A stretch of 64,000 bases of DNA, taken from positions 165,314,590 through 165,378,589 of the forward strand of contig CP136062.1 in assembly GCA_032622095.1 (NCBI GenBank). The letters are read 5' to 3'. Positions 11,623 through 23,378 of the stretch are shown piece by piece. Below the pieces are notes generated by a model. The model was not told the DNA's origin. It did not search any database and saw only the letters and a program-made list of their open reading frames with translations. Made by a program: the position numbers and the translations under genes. The stretch is from Siphonodentalium dalli (lineage: Eukaryota > Mollusca > Scaphopoda > Gadilida > Siphonodentaliidae). Positions within the stretch are counted from its first letter, which is position 1, and every line of letters starts with the position of its first letter.

Positions 11623-11729
11623 CTGAGAGCTTTCCAATGAATGGCAACAAGCCATATTTCCGACTAAATCCTGAAAAGTTACCCATAATTCTGCTGTGGT
11701 TAAGAAGTCGATTATTTAGGGCATTACTG
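11623..11729. mobile_element. M5 half-hairpin (right arm only)
   Basis: It starts at GAGAGCTTTCC, the hairpin tip, and runs to GCATTACTG followed by TA. The left arm is absent. Confidence 0.85.
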
Positions 11730-12133
11730 TAGCTTCGCTATAATTTATGAAAATCATCAGTAGTACCAGTGCTAATTACTGGGTCGATTCAACTCAGACT
11801 TATTAAAAATAAATTCTGAATCCAGGGGTATTCAATAGAAATGAAAAATTAAATTTTAGTGTTGACTGTTAATATCACTGGCTTAATCATAAATTGTCTG
11901 CTCCTAGGTAAATCAAGTGGATTGTGTTTGTGTGGATATAAACATTGGGAGTGCATGTTAAAATATTTGCACAATATTTGCACACAATTAGGGAAAGGCG
12001 TACCAAGCCATAAATGAGTTGTTTTAGTATTCTGATATTTAATGTATAGATTATTGTGGGGACACTTTTAAAAGTCACATTCTAGTAAGCAAGGCTGCAT
12101 ACAGATAATGGTTTGGTCTCACTCTCATTTTTA

Positions 12134-14658
12134 TCCCCCAAAAAATAAATTCGGGGGACTATAGAAATCACCAGTGTACCTACGTGCATCATTCCATCTG
12201 TCTTTGTGTGCGTGCGTCCCAGATGGTTTCTGGATGATATCTTCAGTAATAATTAATGAAATATATTTTGTATGTGAGCTTATTGGTTAGGGGCACAGGT
12301 CAATTTCAGATATGGGTGGGGTCCGCCTAATTTTACCGGAGTTATGAATTTATGGTCCTTGTCGACTTATAATTTGCCTATTATTTTGGTTTCCGGATGA
12401 TAAATTTAATTATAGTTATCCGATTGTTTTCAAATTTGGTTATGTACGACTCACATTGTTTCCATATGATAACTTCATATACTTAGAATTTACTTATTAT
12501 TCTGTCTAATAAAATTAAACTAGGTGTATTGACTACATAGACAGTTGGAAGCATTGGAAGCAGAGTTTTATTCAATGATTAACATACTAACTATATTTGT
12601 CCCCCGAAAAAATTTCGGGGGACTATTAAAATAGCCGGTGTCCGTCCATGCGTCCGTGTGTCAGTGGTTACGTAGCGTTTTTCCGAAGACCCATAACTCC
12701 GAAGGTCAGATTCTCCGATTCTCCGAAAGCCCATAACTCCGAAGTCCCGATTCTCCGAAATCCCATAACTCCGAAGACCCATAACTCCGAAAGCCCATAA
12801 CTCCGAAAGCCCATAACTCCGAAGGCCTATAACTCCGAACACCCATAACTCCGAAGGTCTATAACTCCGAAGGGCCGATTCTCCGAAGGTCCGATTCTCC
12901 GAAGGTCCGATTCTCCGAAGATCATGTTTTATCGCTTATTAAATAGTGTACAGTCCAGTGGCGGGGTCAATGGGGCCCTAGGGAAGACCGCCCCCAAAAA
13001 ACATGTCAAATGTCATGTAAACGTCAGGAAATCCCTCCTAGGCATTCAAATATTCACAGTGTTCCTTCCCAGGGGAGCCCCCGGACCAACGATTGGGGGA
13101 CGACCCCTCCCATGTATGCGCTCCCCAAATCAGGCCTTCGTGATATGCTTTCGGCATATCATATGCATGATATATCCCCTACATATCCCCCACATATGCT
13201 AATTAATGTGCACCCCTAAATGGGAACCCTTGCTCCACCACTGGTGTGCACCGGGTATATTATAATGAAACGCTGCAAGAATGTCAGAGTAGCCTAACAT
13301 GCACAGGGGCGACAAGTTCTTCCCCGTTCACCCCTGTACATTTTACTCTGGCATCTCATGGGCCAACGTAACGTTATAGTATCTGGTGTCTAGTCAGTGG
13401 CGGGCCAGGATTCCCCTTTAGGTGGGGGCAGTAGGAAAAGTTTGAATATTTTGATGCCCCATGAACGATTTCCGGGCGTTTACATGACATTGGACATGTT
13501 TTGGTAGGGGCCCATATTGTCTGAAATAGCAAGTAGAGGTTTAATGGGGGCAGTGGGAATTTTGGGACCCCTTGGCTTCGCCACTGGACTGTACACTATT
13601 TAATAACCGATAATACCCCGATAAAACAAAATCTTCGGAGAATCGAACCTTCGGAGAATCGGACCTCCAGAGTTATGGGCCGTCGGAGAATCGGGCCTTC
13701 GGAGTTATAGGTCTTCGGAGAATCGGCCCTTCGAAGTTATAGGTCTTCGGAGAATCGGCCCTTCGGAGTTATGGGCTTTCGGAGAATCGGATCTTCGGAG
13801 TTATGGGCCGTCGGAGAATCGGGTCTTCGGAGTTATGGGCCGTCAGAGAATCGGGTCTTCGGAGTTGTGGGCCGTCGGAGAATCTGGTCTTCGGAGTTGT
13901 GGGCCTTCGTAGTAATAGGTCTTCGGAAAACCGGTCTGACACCGTGTCAGTCCGTCCGTCGTGCCGTCCGTGCATGCAGAAATTGTTTCCGGATGATAAC
14001 TTTAGTTTCGGTTATTAGATCAAAAGCAAATTTCATAGGTGAGTTTATCAGACCAAAATACAGGTCAAGTTCGAATATGGGTTTGCTCCGCCCATTTTTG
14101 CGAGAGTTAAGGCCCTTTTTTTTTACTTAGAATCTTGTAATTTTCTGGTTTCCGGATGATAACTTCAGTTTGTGTCATCATATCTGAACTAAATTTGGTA
14201 TGTGAGTTTATCAGCCCTATATACAGGTCAAGTTCGAATATGGGTATGCTCCGCCCATTTTTGCGAGAGTTGTGGCCCTTTTTCGACTTGTTTTACTTAG
14301 AAAATTTATCACTTTTTCGGTTTCCGGATGATATATCTCAAGTTTGGATCCTTTAATTGTGGATCAGTCATATCAAGATACAGGTCAAGTTCGAATTTGA
14401 GTTAGATCCGATGATTTTTCTCAGAGTTATGGGCTTTTCGACTTAGAAAATTAAATTTTTCTTGTAATTTTCTTCATTTTGTGCCAATTTGAGGTTATAT
14501 TTTGACTTTAAGAGTTTTTTTAAGATTTGGTTATTTGTATGCATGTCAGTAATGATACAATGCACAAGTGTCTTATCCATATAGTATACTTCTACAAAGC
14601 CTCCGCTCCAAATGAAGCCACTGGTTCGGGGGACACTGTGGCCGAGCGGCCTTTTATT
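12134..14658 (+). mobile_element. M8 tandem-repeat element(s), composite (Helentron/pearl-like)
   Basis: Two heads, at 12134 and 12600, start TCCCCC(G)AAAAAA and form a hairpin with TTCGGGGGACTAT, followed by CCGTCCG tracts. ~150-bp units with CCGGATGATAACTT, CAGGTCAAGTTCGAAT and GAGAGTT(A/G)(A/T)GG(C/G)CC follow at 13.98-14.43 kb. The 3' end GTTCGGGGGACACTGTGGCC and a GC-rich stem then TTTTAT matches the end of the copy at 49971-51280. Helentron-related assignment is inference from architecture. Confidence 0.7.
12600..13990. repeat. 1.4-kb nested inverted repeat with ATAACTCCGAAG arrays
   Basis: Left array 12680-12925 (TCCGAAGGCCTATAACTCCG type) and right array 13636-13935 (its complement) are inverted about ~13.3 kb. 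Inside, TTATTAAATAGTGTACAGTC followed by CAGTGGCG at 12956 mirrors CGCCACTG ending at 13586. Further in, ACATGTCAAATGTCATGTAA at ~12998 mirrors 13480-13500, and a hairpin with CACAGGGG/CCCCTGT lies at the centre. The CAGTGGCG ends suggest hAT-type insertions, unresolved. Confidence 0.75.
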
Positions 14659-14933
14659 ATAGTTAGTACATGTATAGAACATACAATTCAGAAACTTGTT
14701 CAAATTGATCTGAGATGCATCTGACATGCATATATGTATATTTTCTGTTTGGGGCAATTTTTGTGAAGAGGATGGAGGATGCATATAACACATGACATAA
14801 AACTCATTGAATGATATTTTACCAGACCCTATTAAAAGTGAAAATGACAATTAACCCCAATATACGAAACCTATTGACCTATATTTCAGTGACTATCCTT
14901 TCCGCGTCAGTGTTTGGAGGACGAAAATCTGCT

Positions 14934-14995
14934 GTACAGGATAGCGTCACTAAATTCACACTCTGGGAACCTCAGTTTGCAAATGTCTGGCATCA
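14934..14995. mobile_element. M1 MITE terminal fragment
   Basis: CTAAATTCACACTCTGGGAA and CCTCAGTTTGCAAATGTC match the M1 end. Confidence 0.5.
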
Positions 14996-15089
14996 TATTC
15001 ACAGGGCTGTTTCTAACTGTCAATTATTTTTTTTAGCTCCACTCCACAAATTCATTTGTAGCCACATGCATGTGTGATAGCGTTTCTCA

Positions 15090-15840
15090 CTTTATGGATT
15101 CAAACTAGATCATGCCACGAATTTCTACTCTGTCTAACGCCCATAGAAATCATATTCCACCAGTAGAAAACCTTGGAACTTTTTAAAGTTTGACAGGGCA
15201 CCTTATAAAGTCGAGAAAAATAACAAGTGGAATATATTTCATTGTTATTATCTGTTCCTTAATAATGTACTTCACTGTAGGTGAAGGTCACAAATCAAAT
15301 TTTCATGCTTTTGTGTGACTTTTCTGAGCCGATATCGCAATAAACATTGAATCAGCGGTGTCCATTAATTGAAGCCGGAAGAATTGGTTTTATGGAATAT
15401 ATCGGTTGCGGTTTGGTTTTGAAATAAAACCAAAAGAAAACCGTAAAACCGCACATCACTAGTTTACAGTACAATCACTGTTCTAGACTATGTACAGTAA
15501 TGCCCTAAGTAATCGACCCCTCAACCACAGCAGAATTTTGGGTAATTTTTCAGGATTTAGTCGGAAATATGGAAAGTGAGTCAAAGCAATATTGCTCACA
15601 AAGTCAATTAAATCATGAAATTTCTAGTTTGGATCTTCACTTGCACGGAAGTACATTATAAAGGAACAGATATTAATAACTAAAAAATATATTCCCCACT
15701 TTATTTTTTCAACTCCATAAGGTTCCCTGTCAGAATTTCAAAAAGTTCCAAGGTTTTGTACTGGTGGAATATGATCTCTACAAGCGTTATCCAGAGTAGA
15801 GATCCATGGCATGATCTAGGTCTCAAACGCAAAAGTGATC
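15090..15840. repeat. Fold-back element, arms ~210 bp
   Basis: The left arm (15095-15310, e.g. AAATCATATTCCACCAGTAG, CTTGGAACTTTTT) is mirrored at 15600-15830 (AAAAAGTTCCAAGG, CTGGTGGAATATGATCTCTA). Related sequence recurs at 52440-52960. The centre holds the ~140-bp unit 15352-15493 and half an M5, both apparently later insertions. Confidence 0.65.
15495..15572. mobile_element. M5 partial (left arm, outer part)
   Basis: It starts CAGTAATGCCCTAAGTAATC after TA and breaks off at GGAAATATGG before the hairpin tip. Confidence 0.8.
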
Positions 15841-15970
15841 TGTCAATCAATTAACCTTGGTTATGGATCCCCCTTCCAGCTTGTTTCCTCGATTCATGCA
15901 AATTTATCTCCTATGAGGATAAATATTGTTATTTGGCAGGTTTTGGTTGCCGTTCTTTTCGGTCCCTTGA

Positions 15971-16353
15971 CCCTTTACCCAACAGAAGGGCCCTGTGCCA
16001 ATGCATTCTCTTATATATGCGAGTCGACCATAGGTCGCCTCGCATATATAAGAGAATGCATTGGCTTAACACATTAAAAATTATAAAATTGTTAAAGAAT
16101 GTAAGAAAAAATGGTAAAAAAAGGATTTTTTTTAGGCCAATGTATTCTCTTATATATGCGAGGCGACCTATGGTCGACTCGCATATATAAGAGAATGCAT
16201 TGGCACAGGGCATAACTGTAACTATCACAATGTGGTCAAGGAGCCGGTTCCAATGATATCCATATTTGTATGGTTCTATTGAGACAGACCGAAGATATTT
16301 TAGGCTGTTGAAGCTTTATTTGGCCGGTTTTGGCCGGTTTGTTGGGTAAAGGG
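15971..16353 (+). mobile_element. M2 MITE, full length
   Basis: TTGA (mutated TTAA) at 15967-15970 and TTAA at 16354-16357. Nearly identical to the copies at 3.3, 32.7 and 62.6 kb, including the unique right half (CAATGTGGTCAAGGAGCCGG). Confidence 0.88.
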
Positions 16354-16784
16354 TTAATAGATAATAACATTCTATAGCCCAGAGTTGAAGTATCATGTTT
16401 CTGCCTACTGGTAACTCCCACTGTAAATTCAGACTGTGTTACACATGACACAATTTGAATGCGAAGTTTCTATATAATTCACCACCTCGGGCGAGACAGC
16501 AACAATATGCAATTGTGCTATAGACACCTCTACAAGAGATATATCGATTAGTACCCGTTTTATTTCGACTATATATTCAGTCGGAATACATAAAATAGCA
16601 ATAAGATATATTGGCAACACCCTTTGCTTTGGTCGTGACGCAATAATGACGAGTCTTTTTATTCATTTAATTCATCATGATATTTACCTAGGAAGTTACT
16701 CCCCGTATTAAATTTGAAGTATATTAGTTGATAGTTGCAATGTTTCTGACAGGGAATTAATTCACATATCTATCCAACCAAGCC

Positions 16785-16980
16785 TGAGTTTAGTGTGCCT
16801 GTCATTTGCAGAATGAGGTCCCTAGAAGGTGAATTTAGTGACGCTATCCCGCATACATTTACCCTCTGGAGACCTCATTCTGCATGGCCTCATCTGCTAG
16901 GGAGAAATAGACTCAGATTGAAGTTCCAAAATGGCACATTTTGAGATGTACACCCATTGGGAACCTCAATTGTGAAAGAG
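16785..16980. mobile_element. M1 MITE fragment
   Basis: It starts AAGCCTGAGTTTAGTGTGCC, keeps one terminal hairpin with a shortened loop, and ends in the M1 middle near CACCCATTGGGAACCTCAAT. Confidence 0.65.
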
Positions 16981-16992
16981 ACAATTCAGCGA

Positions 16993-17130
16993 CCAGCGGT
17001 GTCCGTTAATTGAAACCGGAAGAATAGGTTTTATGGAATATATCGGTTGCAGTTTGGTTTTGAAATAAAACCAAAAGAAAACTTTAAAACCGCACATCAC
17101 TAGTTTACAGTACAATCATTGTTCTAGACT
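16993..17130. repeat. ~140-bp dispersed unit (second copy of 15352-15493)
   Basis: CAGCGGTGTCCGTTAATTGA through CACATCACTAGTTTACAG to GTTCTAGACT matches 15352-15490. Both copies directly abut M5 sequence: left arm in the first, right arm here. Confidence 0.8.
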
Positions 17131-17244
17131 CCCCGAGAGCTTTCCGATGAATGGCAACAAGCCATATTTCCGACTAAATCCTGAAAAGTTACCCATAATT
17201 CTGCTGTGGTTATAAGGTCGATTACTTAGGGCATTACCATACTG
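17131..17244. mobile_element. M5 half-hairpin (right arm only)
   Basis: It begins at the tip (CCCCGAGAGCTTTCC) and ends GCATTACCATACTG followed by TA. Confidence 0.85.
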
Positions 17245-17602
17245 TAAGACCTGCTCACACTGACAGTCGTTCTAGAAACAATTGCAGGGAAATCTGCCCT
17301 TGAAGTCTGTCCTTGTTCCAACAGACCAATTAAGATTTGGCTTGGCCACTGTGTTAAGTTGTAAGCACCTACTGGTGGTGCATTCCTGCACAGTGGTAAC
17401 ATGGGCGACTGTCCATGTGAGCACTCTATGGGGGAATTCTCTACATTACTGATGCCTTTTTAACTCACAGAAGACCATCAGATACTAGTAGTAGTACTGG
17501 TTATGTGTTATGAAAGCTTTGATTCGCAGATATGTGTTACCTATGGGTATCTGTTCTAATGTGACCACAAAAACAACATGCATTTCTTTGGCAGTAAAAC
17601 TA

Positions 17603-17815
17603 CAGTAATGCCCAAAGTAATTGACCACTTAACCACAGCAGAATTATGGGTAATTTTTCAGGATTTAGTCGGAAATATGGCTTGTTGCCATTCATCGGAA
17701 AGCTCTCGGCAAGAGCTTTCCGATGAATGGCAACAAGCCATATTTCCGACTAAATCCTGAAAAGTTACCCATAATTATGCTGTGGTTAAGAAGTCAATTA
17801 ATTAGGGCATTACTG
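17603..17815. mobile_element. M5 hairpin MITE, full
   Basis: TA at 17601-17602 and 17816-17817; tip CTCTCGGCAAGAG; arms ~106 bp. It lies 10 bp from an M1 copy. Confidence 0.88.
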
Positions 17816-17824
17816 TACCTTGTC

Positions 17825-18269
17825 CAAGCCTGCAAATAGTGTGTCTGTCATTTGCAGAACGAGGTCCCCAGAGTGAATTTAGTGATGCTATCCCACACAG
17901 TGGGCTAGTGTCACCAAATTCATCCTCTTGGATCCTCATTTTGCTTATGCCTCGACTACTATGGGAGACCTAGGATCAGATTGAAGTTCCCCAATTGAAG
18001 TTGGTAATGTTCACTGCACCCGTTAGTCACCTCGATTATGCATTTTATCTTCTGCAAATTAGGGGATATAGAAACTTCCCAGAAGGGAAAAAGTTATTAA
18101 AAACAATGTTAATTTGAGACAAGAGATATTTCCCAGAAAGAAGGTCTAAGCAGAAGAGGTTCACAGAGGGCGAATTTGGTGATGGTAGCCGCTCTGCGGG
18201 ATAGCATCACTAAATTCACCCTCTAGGGACCTCATTCTGCAAATGACATACACACTAATATCAAGCTTG
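17825..18269. mobile_element. M1 MITE, full length (~445 bp)
   Basis: The ends CAAGCCTGCAAATAGTGTGT and ACTAATATCAAGCTTG are inverted, each followed by a GAGGTCCCC/CCCTCT hairpin. The middle includes GGGGATATAGAAACTTCCCA and CCCCAATTGAAGTTGG. No clear target duplication. Confidence 0.85.
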
Positions 18270-18534
18270 ACTAGTACTAGTTCAGTATTACCAAAGCTTT
18301 GATTCACAGAGATGTGTATTATGGGTATATTTTCTATTGTGACCACGAAAACAACATGCAGTTGTTTGGCAGTAAAACTAGCTTGTCAGGTATATAAGTA
18401 CTTATTTCTGTTCTGTTTACTTGGATGTTGTAGTCGTAGTAATGTCTACTTGAGTTTACCTGGACTCAATGTTTAGGCTGATTCATATCATGGTTGTGCT
18501 TTGATTGTCTTGAAATAGGGGAAGGGGGTCAACT

Positions 18535-18815
18535 TGGGGGGGGGGGGCTCGGTGGCTCAATCAGTTAGGGATGCAACTCCAAGACATTTCGCCCTCCAGC
18601 GCTGGCAATGATGGTTCAAATCCACATGTTTTCATCGTGGACTTTGTAACTCAGAATCGTTATCTATAGTGGAGTTGCCAGTTACAATGTCGATGGCCAG
18701 TGGTTAGTCGTAAGTGTGCAGATTTCCTCCAGCACTAAATCTGGCAATGTTGTGATATGGCCTCAGTTGCTGAAATCGACATTAAACTCCAATCAATCAA
18801 TCAGTCAACTTTGGG
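18535..18815 (+). mobile_element. tRNA-derived SINE
   Basis: The head has a pol III A-box-like TGGCTCAATCAGTTAGGG (18553-18570) and a B box GGTTCAAATCC (18613-18623). A body GTGGACTTTGTAACTCAG and a tail GACATTAAACTCCAATCAAT follow. This general architecture is that of mollusc SINEs. A second copy is at 38.97 kb. Confidence 0.85.
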
Positions 18816-19770
18816 GAATTCCTTTACAAATTAATATATGTCATTTGGAAATGAACTAAATATTAAAAAGATAATTATTCCCTGATTATTCCAATAAGCT
18901 TTTAGTATATTTATTTCTGAAGTTTCATCATTTTTTTATTAAATAATATTATTTCCAAAAATTTGAAATTTTAAGCTATCATAGGGCTAACCCACACCCT
19001 TGATTCTCATGTCATGGTCAGTTCATATGACCCCTCCCCCCTCTTCCAGACAGAATATTAGAATGCATGAGAATTTAAATGATGGTCGGTTGTTGTACTT
19101 AATTATTATCTGATCTGATCGCTCCTATAAATAGGTCTCCTTCTGCATTTATAATATCTTTTCTTCCTGATAATAGACCATTCCCATGTATACTTTTATA
19201 ACTAAGCAGGAGAATCCATTTACTATTGAAAGGGTTAATAATACTAGTTTTTCCTTGAAGTGGTATCCATAAATCAAGCTAGAAATCTTTACATGGAAGT
19301 TATCCCATTCTATTCGTGCTATGTTTACTGCAGTTAATTCCTAATGAAAAAATTGATTTTCGTACAAAATTGCATGCAGTGGGCTATGTATGGTATAAAT
19401 TTTGTCATGTTTTATTGGGAAACCATACTTTGTATTATTCCACATTCAGGAATATTTCCCATCTTTCAATTCTCAAAGACGAAGTTTTATTGAACTCTGC
19501 AGCATTATAGTCGAAACCTAACTTCAATACTGTTTAACAGTGTATGCAGAATTGATGTCAGGTCATAAAAGACTGATATTCAATAATTATGCAGGAAGTT
19601 GATTTAATGCCGGGATCAACACATTGATCGTGGATTGCGCACGACTATGTCGTCAAGTGTGATCGGAGTATTAACTGCTGATAATATGAAATGCAGATAA
19701 TTATGGATTGCGATAATGCATTGTTCATATATGTATATGTATAGTGTCTATACTCATGTGGGGCTCTAAG
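18816..19770. other. Intronic sequence, nothing recognised
   Basis: AT-rich, only short chance frames (e.g. 19316-19510). Confidence 0.5.
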
Positions 19771-20209
19771 CAAGCCTGCATATAGTGTGTCTATCATTTG
19801 CAGAATGAGGTCCCCAGAGTGTGAATTTAGTGATGCTATCCAACATAGTGGGCTAGCATTACTAAATTCACTGTCTGGTGACATCATTCTGCTTAGGCAT
19901 CATCTTCTGGGAAGTATCTATAGTCTCAAATTAACAGTGTTCTCATTTACTTTTTCCCTTGTAGGAAGTTCCTATATCCCCTAATTTGCAGAAGATAATA
20001 TAAATAATTGAGGTGACCAATGGGTGAACATCACCAACTGGGTAACTTAAATCTGATCCTAGGTCTCCCATAGCAGTTGAGGCCTAAGCAGAATGAGGTT
20101 CCCAGAGGGTGAATTTGGTGATGCAAGCCCACTGTGTGGGATAACGACACTAGATTCACCCTCTGTGGACCTCATTCTGCAAATGACAGACACATTATTT
20201 GCAGGATTG
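19771..20209. mobile_element. M1 MITE, full length with 8-bp target duplication
   Basis: The flanks GCTCTAAG at 19763-19770 and 20210-20217 are identical. The ends CAAGCCTGCA and TGCAGGATTG are inverted. An 8-bp duplication with short CA-starting termini fits the hAT superfamily. Confidence 0.88.
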
Positions 20210-20800
20210 GCTCTAAGCTATTAGTGTCATCTTTTCTGCTCACCCACTGAGGTGGCTTCATGCAGCAGTGACATGCAGCTGAATGACTACAATTTATATG
20301 ATATCCAGCAGAGACCAGGATATCTCAAAATTACAATGTATATTTCCTAACATATTCTTTGTTTAACTCCATGAGTGCCAAGTCAGATTAGATCGGATCT
20401 AAAATCGGCACGAAAAAAATAAGAAAAAATAAATAAATAAATAAAAAAAAAACAGTTTTTGTCATAGAGGATATAAAAACCACCTGGATCACTCCTTTTG
20501 TGTATTTTTATACCCAGAACCACATCAGGAATTCATTGTGACGATTTCTGAAATGTGAAAAACTTTTGATTTTCTGGTTCCGAAAGAGTTAACCTATAAG
20601 AACCAAGAGAAGCTGTGTTACCCCATGTCTGATTCTTAATAGTCATTGTACATCACAATGAATTGTTTTTATATAAAAAGCAGTCATTTGGAATGAAATA
20701 CATGTAAAACAAATTATAGGGACCCAAATAAGCAGCATAGATGTGGGATTTTTACTTATAATCATGTCACTATGACATAATCATTATAAAGTATGACAAT

Positions 20801-21179
20801 CCAGGAACCAGCCTGCTGTGCGACTTGGGAGAGGACCAGCCTAGAGGGCAACTTGGGTGACATTTTCTCCCTGAAATGTGCCACTTCTCTCTAGTTTTGT
20901 CCCAGGGAGAAGTGACTTCTCTCTCATGTACCAGCATGCATATGGCCGACATCACATTTAAAGGATATCTACTGATTATAATGGTGTTCTTACTCACTAT
21001 ACTGGCCTTATAATTGGGCTGTTGTATTGCATAATACTTATTGGATCATAGAAGGGTGATTTTGGGGTGTAAATAGAACATCGGGCATTGTTGCATCCCC
21101 CTGATGACTGTCCACATCTCCCAAATAACCAAACAGGAAAAGTGATTTCTCCCAATTTTAAACCTCCAGGCTGGTCCCT
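20801..21179. mobile_element. M7 hAT-type MITE with 8-bp target duplication
   Basis: ATGACAAT at 20793-20800 and 21180-21187. The ends CCAGGAACCAGCC and GGCTGGTCCCT are inverted. Inside are GGGAGAAGTGACTTCTC motifs and a CCTTTATAATTGGGCT-type middle. Confidence 0.82.
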
Positions 21180-21639
21180 ATGACAATCCCATCAACCTCA
21201 ATCTTTTAACGAGACCTGATCCCTGTTCTGTCTTGCTGTTTGTTTTCTTCATATAATGCATTCTGAGATTCCCAGTGGTGCGATCATGTAATCAGCAATA
21301 TATTAGCTTCAGATCCGGTTATTTAACGGCTGTATGATTGATCAGTTGAAAGGAGAATTTCACCCGCACCTTACGACTTGTTCATCGCAATTTATTCATG
21401 AGCTTTTATTTGCATAGGTTTCGTCACAGACCAGCCTACACGATTTGAAATGGTTGAGGTTTCTTTCTGGGTCATTTCTTTTTTACGTGTATTTGCATAA
21501 ATGATAGCAGCAATTAACTGTCATGTCAGTGCTAATTTGTTACATTATGCAGCGAGACATGTTTTTTTTTCTGACGGCTGACAGACTAGGAAGGGTGAAT
21601 ACACACCAAGGTCATTTTCGTGTCCCTCTTTTAAATTTA

Positions 21640-21705
21640 ACCCACTCTACACTAATTGGATTCTCCCAATCAGTTATAAAAGTATACACTGGAATGTTCA
21701 ATTAT
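21640..21705. mobile_element. M6 MITE fragment
   Basis: CACTAATTGGATTCTCCCAA and TATAAAAGTATACACTGGAA match the M6 left part. Confidence 0.5.
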
Positions 21706-21849
21706 TAATTTGGAGGGATGTTAACCCTTCCACAGCCATCTTTAATTCAGATTGTTTGGCTTTGGTAATCCGCTGTGGTAACCCTTGTCATGGCCCAGTT
21801 TACATGTACTTTAGCAAATGGCTTCTGCATTACTGATTGCCATAGCCAA

Positions 21850-22117
21850 TTATGAGGGCTGCTTCAATGACTGGAGTTTCCTGCAATTTTGTGAAAACTC
21901 TGTGCCAATGCATTCTCTTTATACTAGTATATATGCATGTCTCCAATAGGGAGCCTCGCATATATAAGAGAACACATTGGCCTGACAATATTTACCTTGA
22001 CCTTGTAAGCCAGTGTATTCTCTTATATATGCAAGGCTCCCTATGGCAAGCTTGCATATATAAGAGATTGCACTGGCACAGGATCTGTAATGCTGCACCA
22101 GCTCCCATCATAAAGGG
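21850..22117. mobile_element. M3 MITE, left end decayed
   Basis: The right end AAAGGG precedes TTAA at 22118-22121. Two palindromic modules and the CTTCAATGACTGGAGTTTCC left part are present. Confidence 0.7.
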
Positions 22118-22253
22118 TTAATGATATATGAGCAGAGGACAGCAAGACAAAATGATAATACAAGTGCAGAGGAATTAATATTTGTAGGAAATGTTTAGAT
22201 AATAAGTTCAACAAACTGTCATCTAAGAGAACTACTTGTCAATGAGTGTTTAA

Positions 22254-22709
22254 CCCTTTCAGTGCCAGGTCCGATTTTTGTATAAACCCATATACCCTGG
22301 GCCAATGCATTCTCTTATATATGCGAGTCGACCATAGGTCGCCTCGCATATATAAGAGAATGCATTGGCCTAACAATTTTTCATCATTTGTTATTATTTT
22401 TTACAATTTTAATAATTTTTTCTTATATTCTTTAACAGACTTATTTTGTAGGTTTAGTGCCAGGGAATCTTACGTTTTTCATGGGCATCAAAATTATTAC
22501 TATGAATACTTGGTGATAGTATTGAGTTATAACATGCCCCTAAGGTTTTAAGCAGTTTGTTTTTAAATTCGCTATAGCATGCTTAAGCATACCCAAAAAA
22601 AATTCAACACAAAAAAAAAAATCTAAAAAATTTTATTTTTATTTTTTTTAGGACCGATTTTACACACCGTAAATTAGGGCCGATAAGATCGGCCTGTGGC
22701 ACTCAAGGG
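22254..22709 (+). mobile_element. M4 MITE, long form, TTAA target
   Basis: TTAA at 22250-22253 and 22710-22713. The left end CCCTTTCAGTGCCAGGTCCG mirrors CGGCCTGTGGCACTCAAGGG. It has a single palindromic module identical to that of M2. The sequence GCATGCTTAAGCATACC near 22580 is the uninterrupted counterpart of the 3.9-kb insertion site at 44.7 kb. Confidence 0.88.
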
Positions 22710-22975
22710 TTAAATATAGAAAGGGTTAAATGTGAGAGCCTGGGAGGGCAAATTTTATTTTTTATATTTTATTCTTTCTCACATAAATAGTCATGGTCAA
22801 TTCTAGGTAGTGAAGCAGTATCCTATCTTATATAATACAAGGTGATTTAGATTGTCCAATTTGATTAAAATAGACTGATTAATGGGTCATTGAAATGTAA
22901 TTAGACGTTTAAGGGGTAGAAAATAAGTTTACATATAAAAAGATATCCAAATAAAAAAAAAATGAGGATGGGACT

Positions 22976-23072
22976 AAATTAGGGTCGGGAGGAGATGTAA
23001 ATTAGGGTCGGGAGGAGATGTAAATTAGGGTCGGGAGGAGATGTAAATTAGGGTCGGGAGGAGATGTAAATT
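22976..23072 (+). repeat. Minisatellite, 4 x 23 bp
   Basis: Four tandem copies of AGGGTCGGGAGGAGATGTAA plus ATT, with no mismatch seen. Confidence 0.95.
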
Positions 23073-23315
23073 TAGCAATTTTTTTTATATTGGCCTTTTT
23101 GTAGTGTTTCAAATTGATATAAATTAAGGATGTTTTCAGGGTTAAGACCTTGCTGTTTCAGTAGATTTTCTAAATTTTATGCATTGGTAGAAACTTATCT
23201 TAAACTTTTTCTAAGTGGGAATGAGTAATTGCACCATTCTTTTGACATCTGAAATCTGCATAGCATGCAAATGTTTAAGCACTGAAATTTACATGGTGTC
23301 AGACTGGAGACTAAT

Positions 23316-23378
23316 ATGGTCTGTCTGTCTGTCTGTCTAGATATGTTTGGTCTGTCTGTCTGTCTGTCTAGATATGTT
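23316..23378 (+). repeat. GTCT microsatellite, duplicated block
   Basis: Two blocks of GGTCTGTCTGTCTGTCTGTC followed by TAGATATGTT. Confidence 0.9.

Noticed and set aside
14443-14850. 135-codon minus-strand frame
   Set aside because: It lies in the 3' end of the M8 element; the matching end at 51.1-51.3 kb does not keep a comparable frame, so it is not a conserved protein.
18553-18623. Possible functional tRNA gene
   Set aside because: A and B boxes are present but the cloverleaf stems do not form and a SINE body and tail follow; a second copy at 38.98 kb shows it is dispersed.
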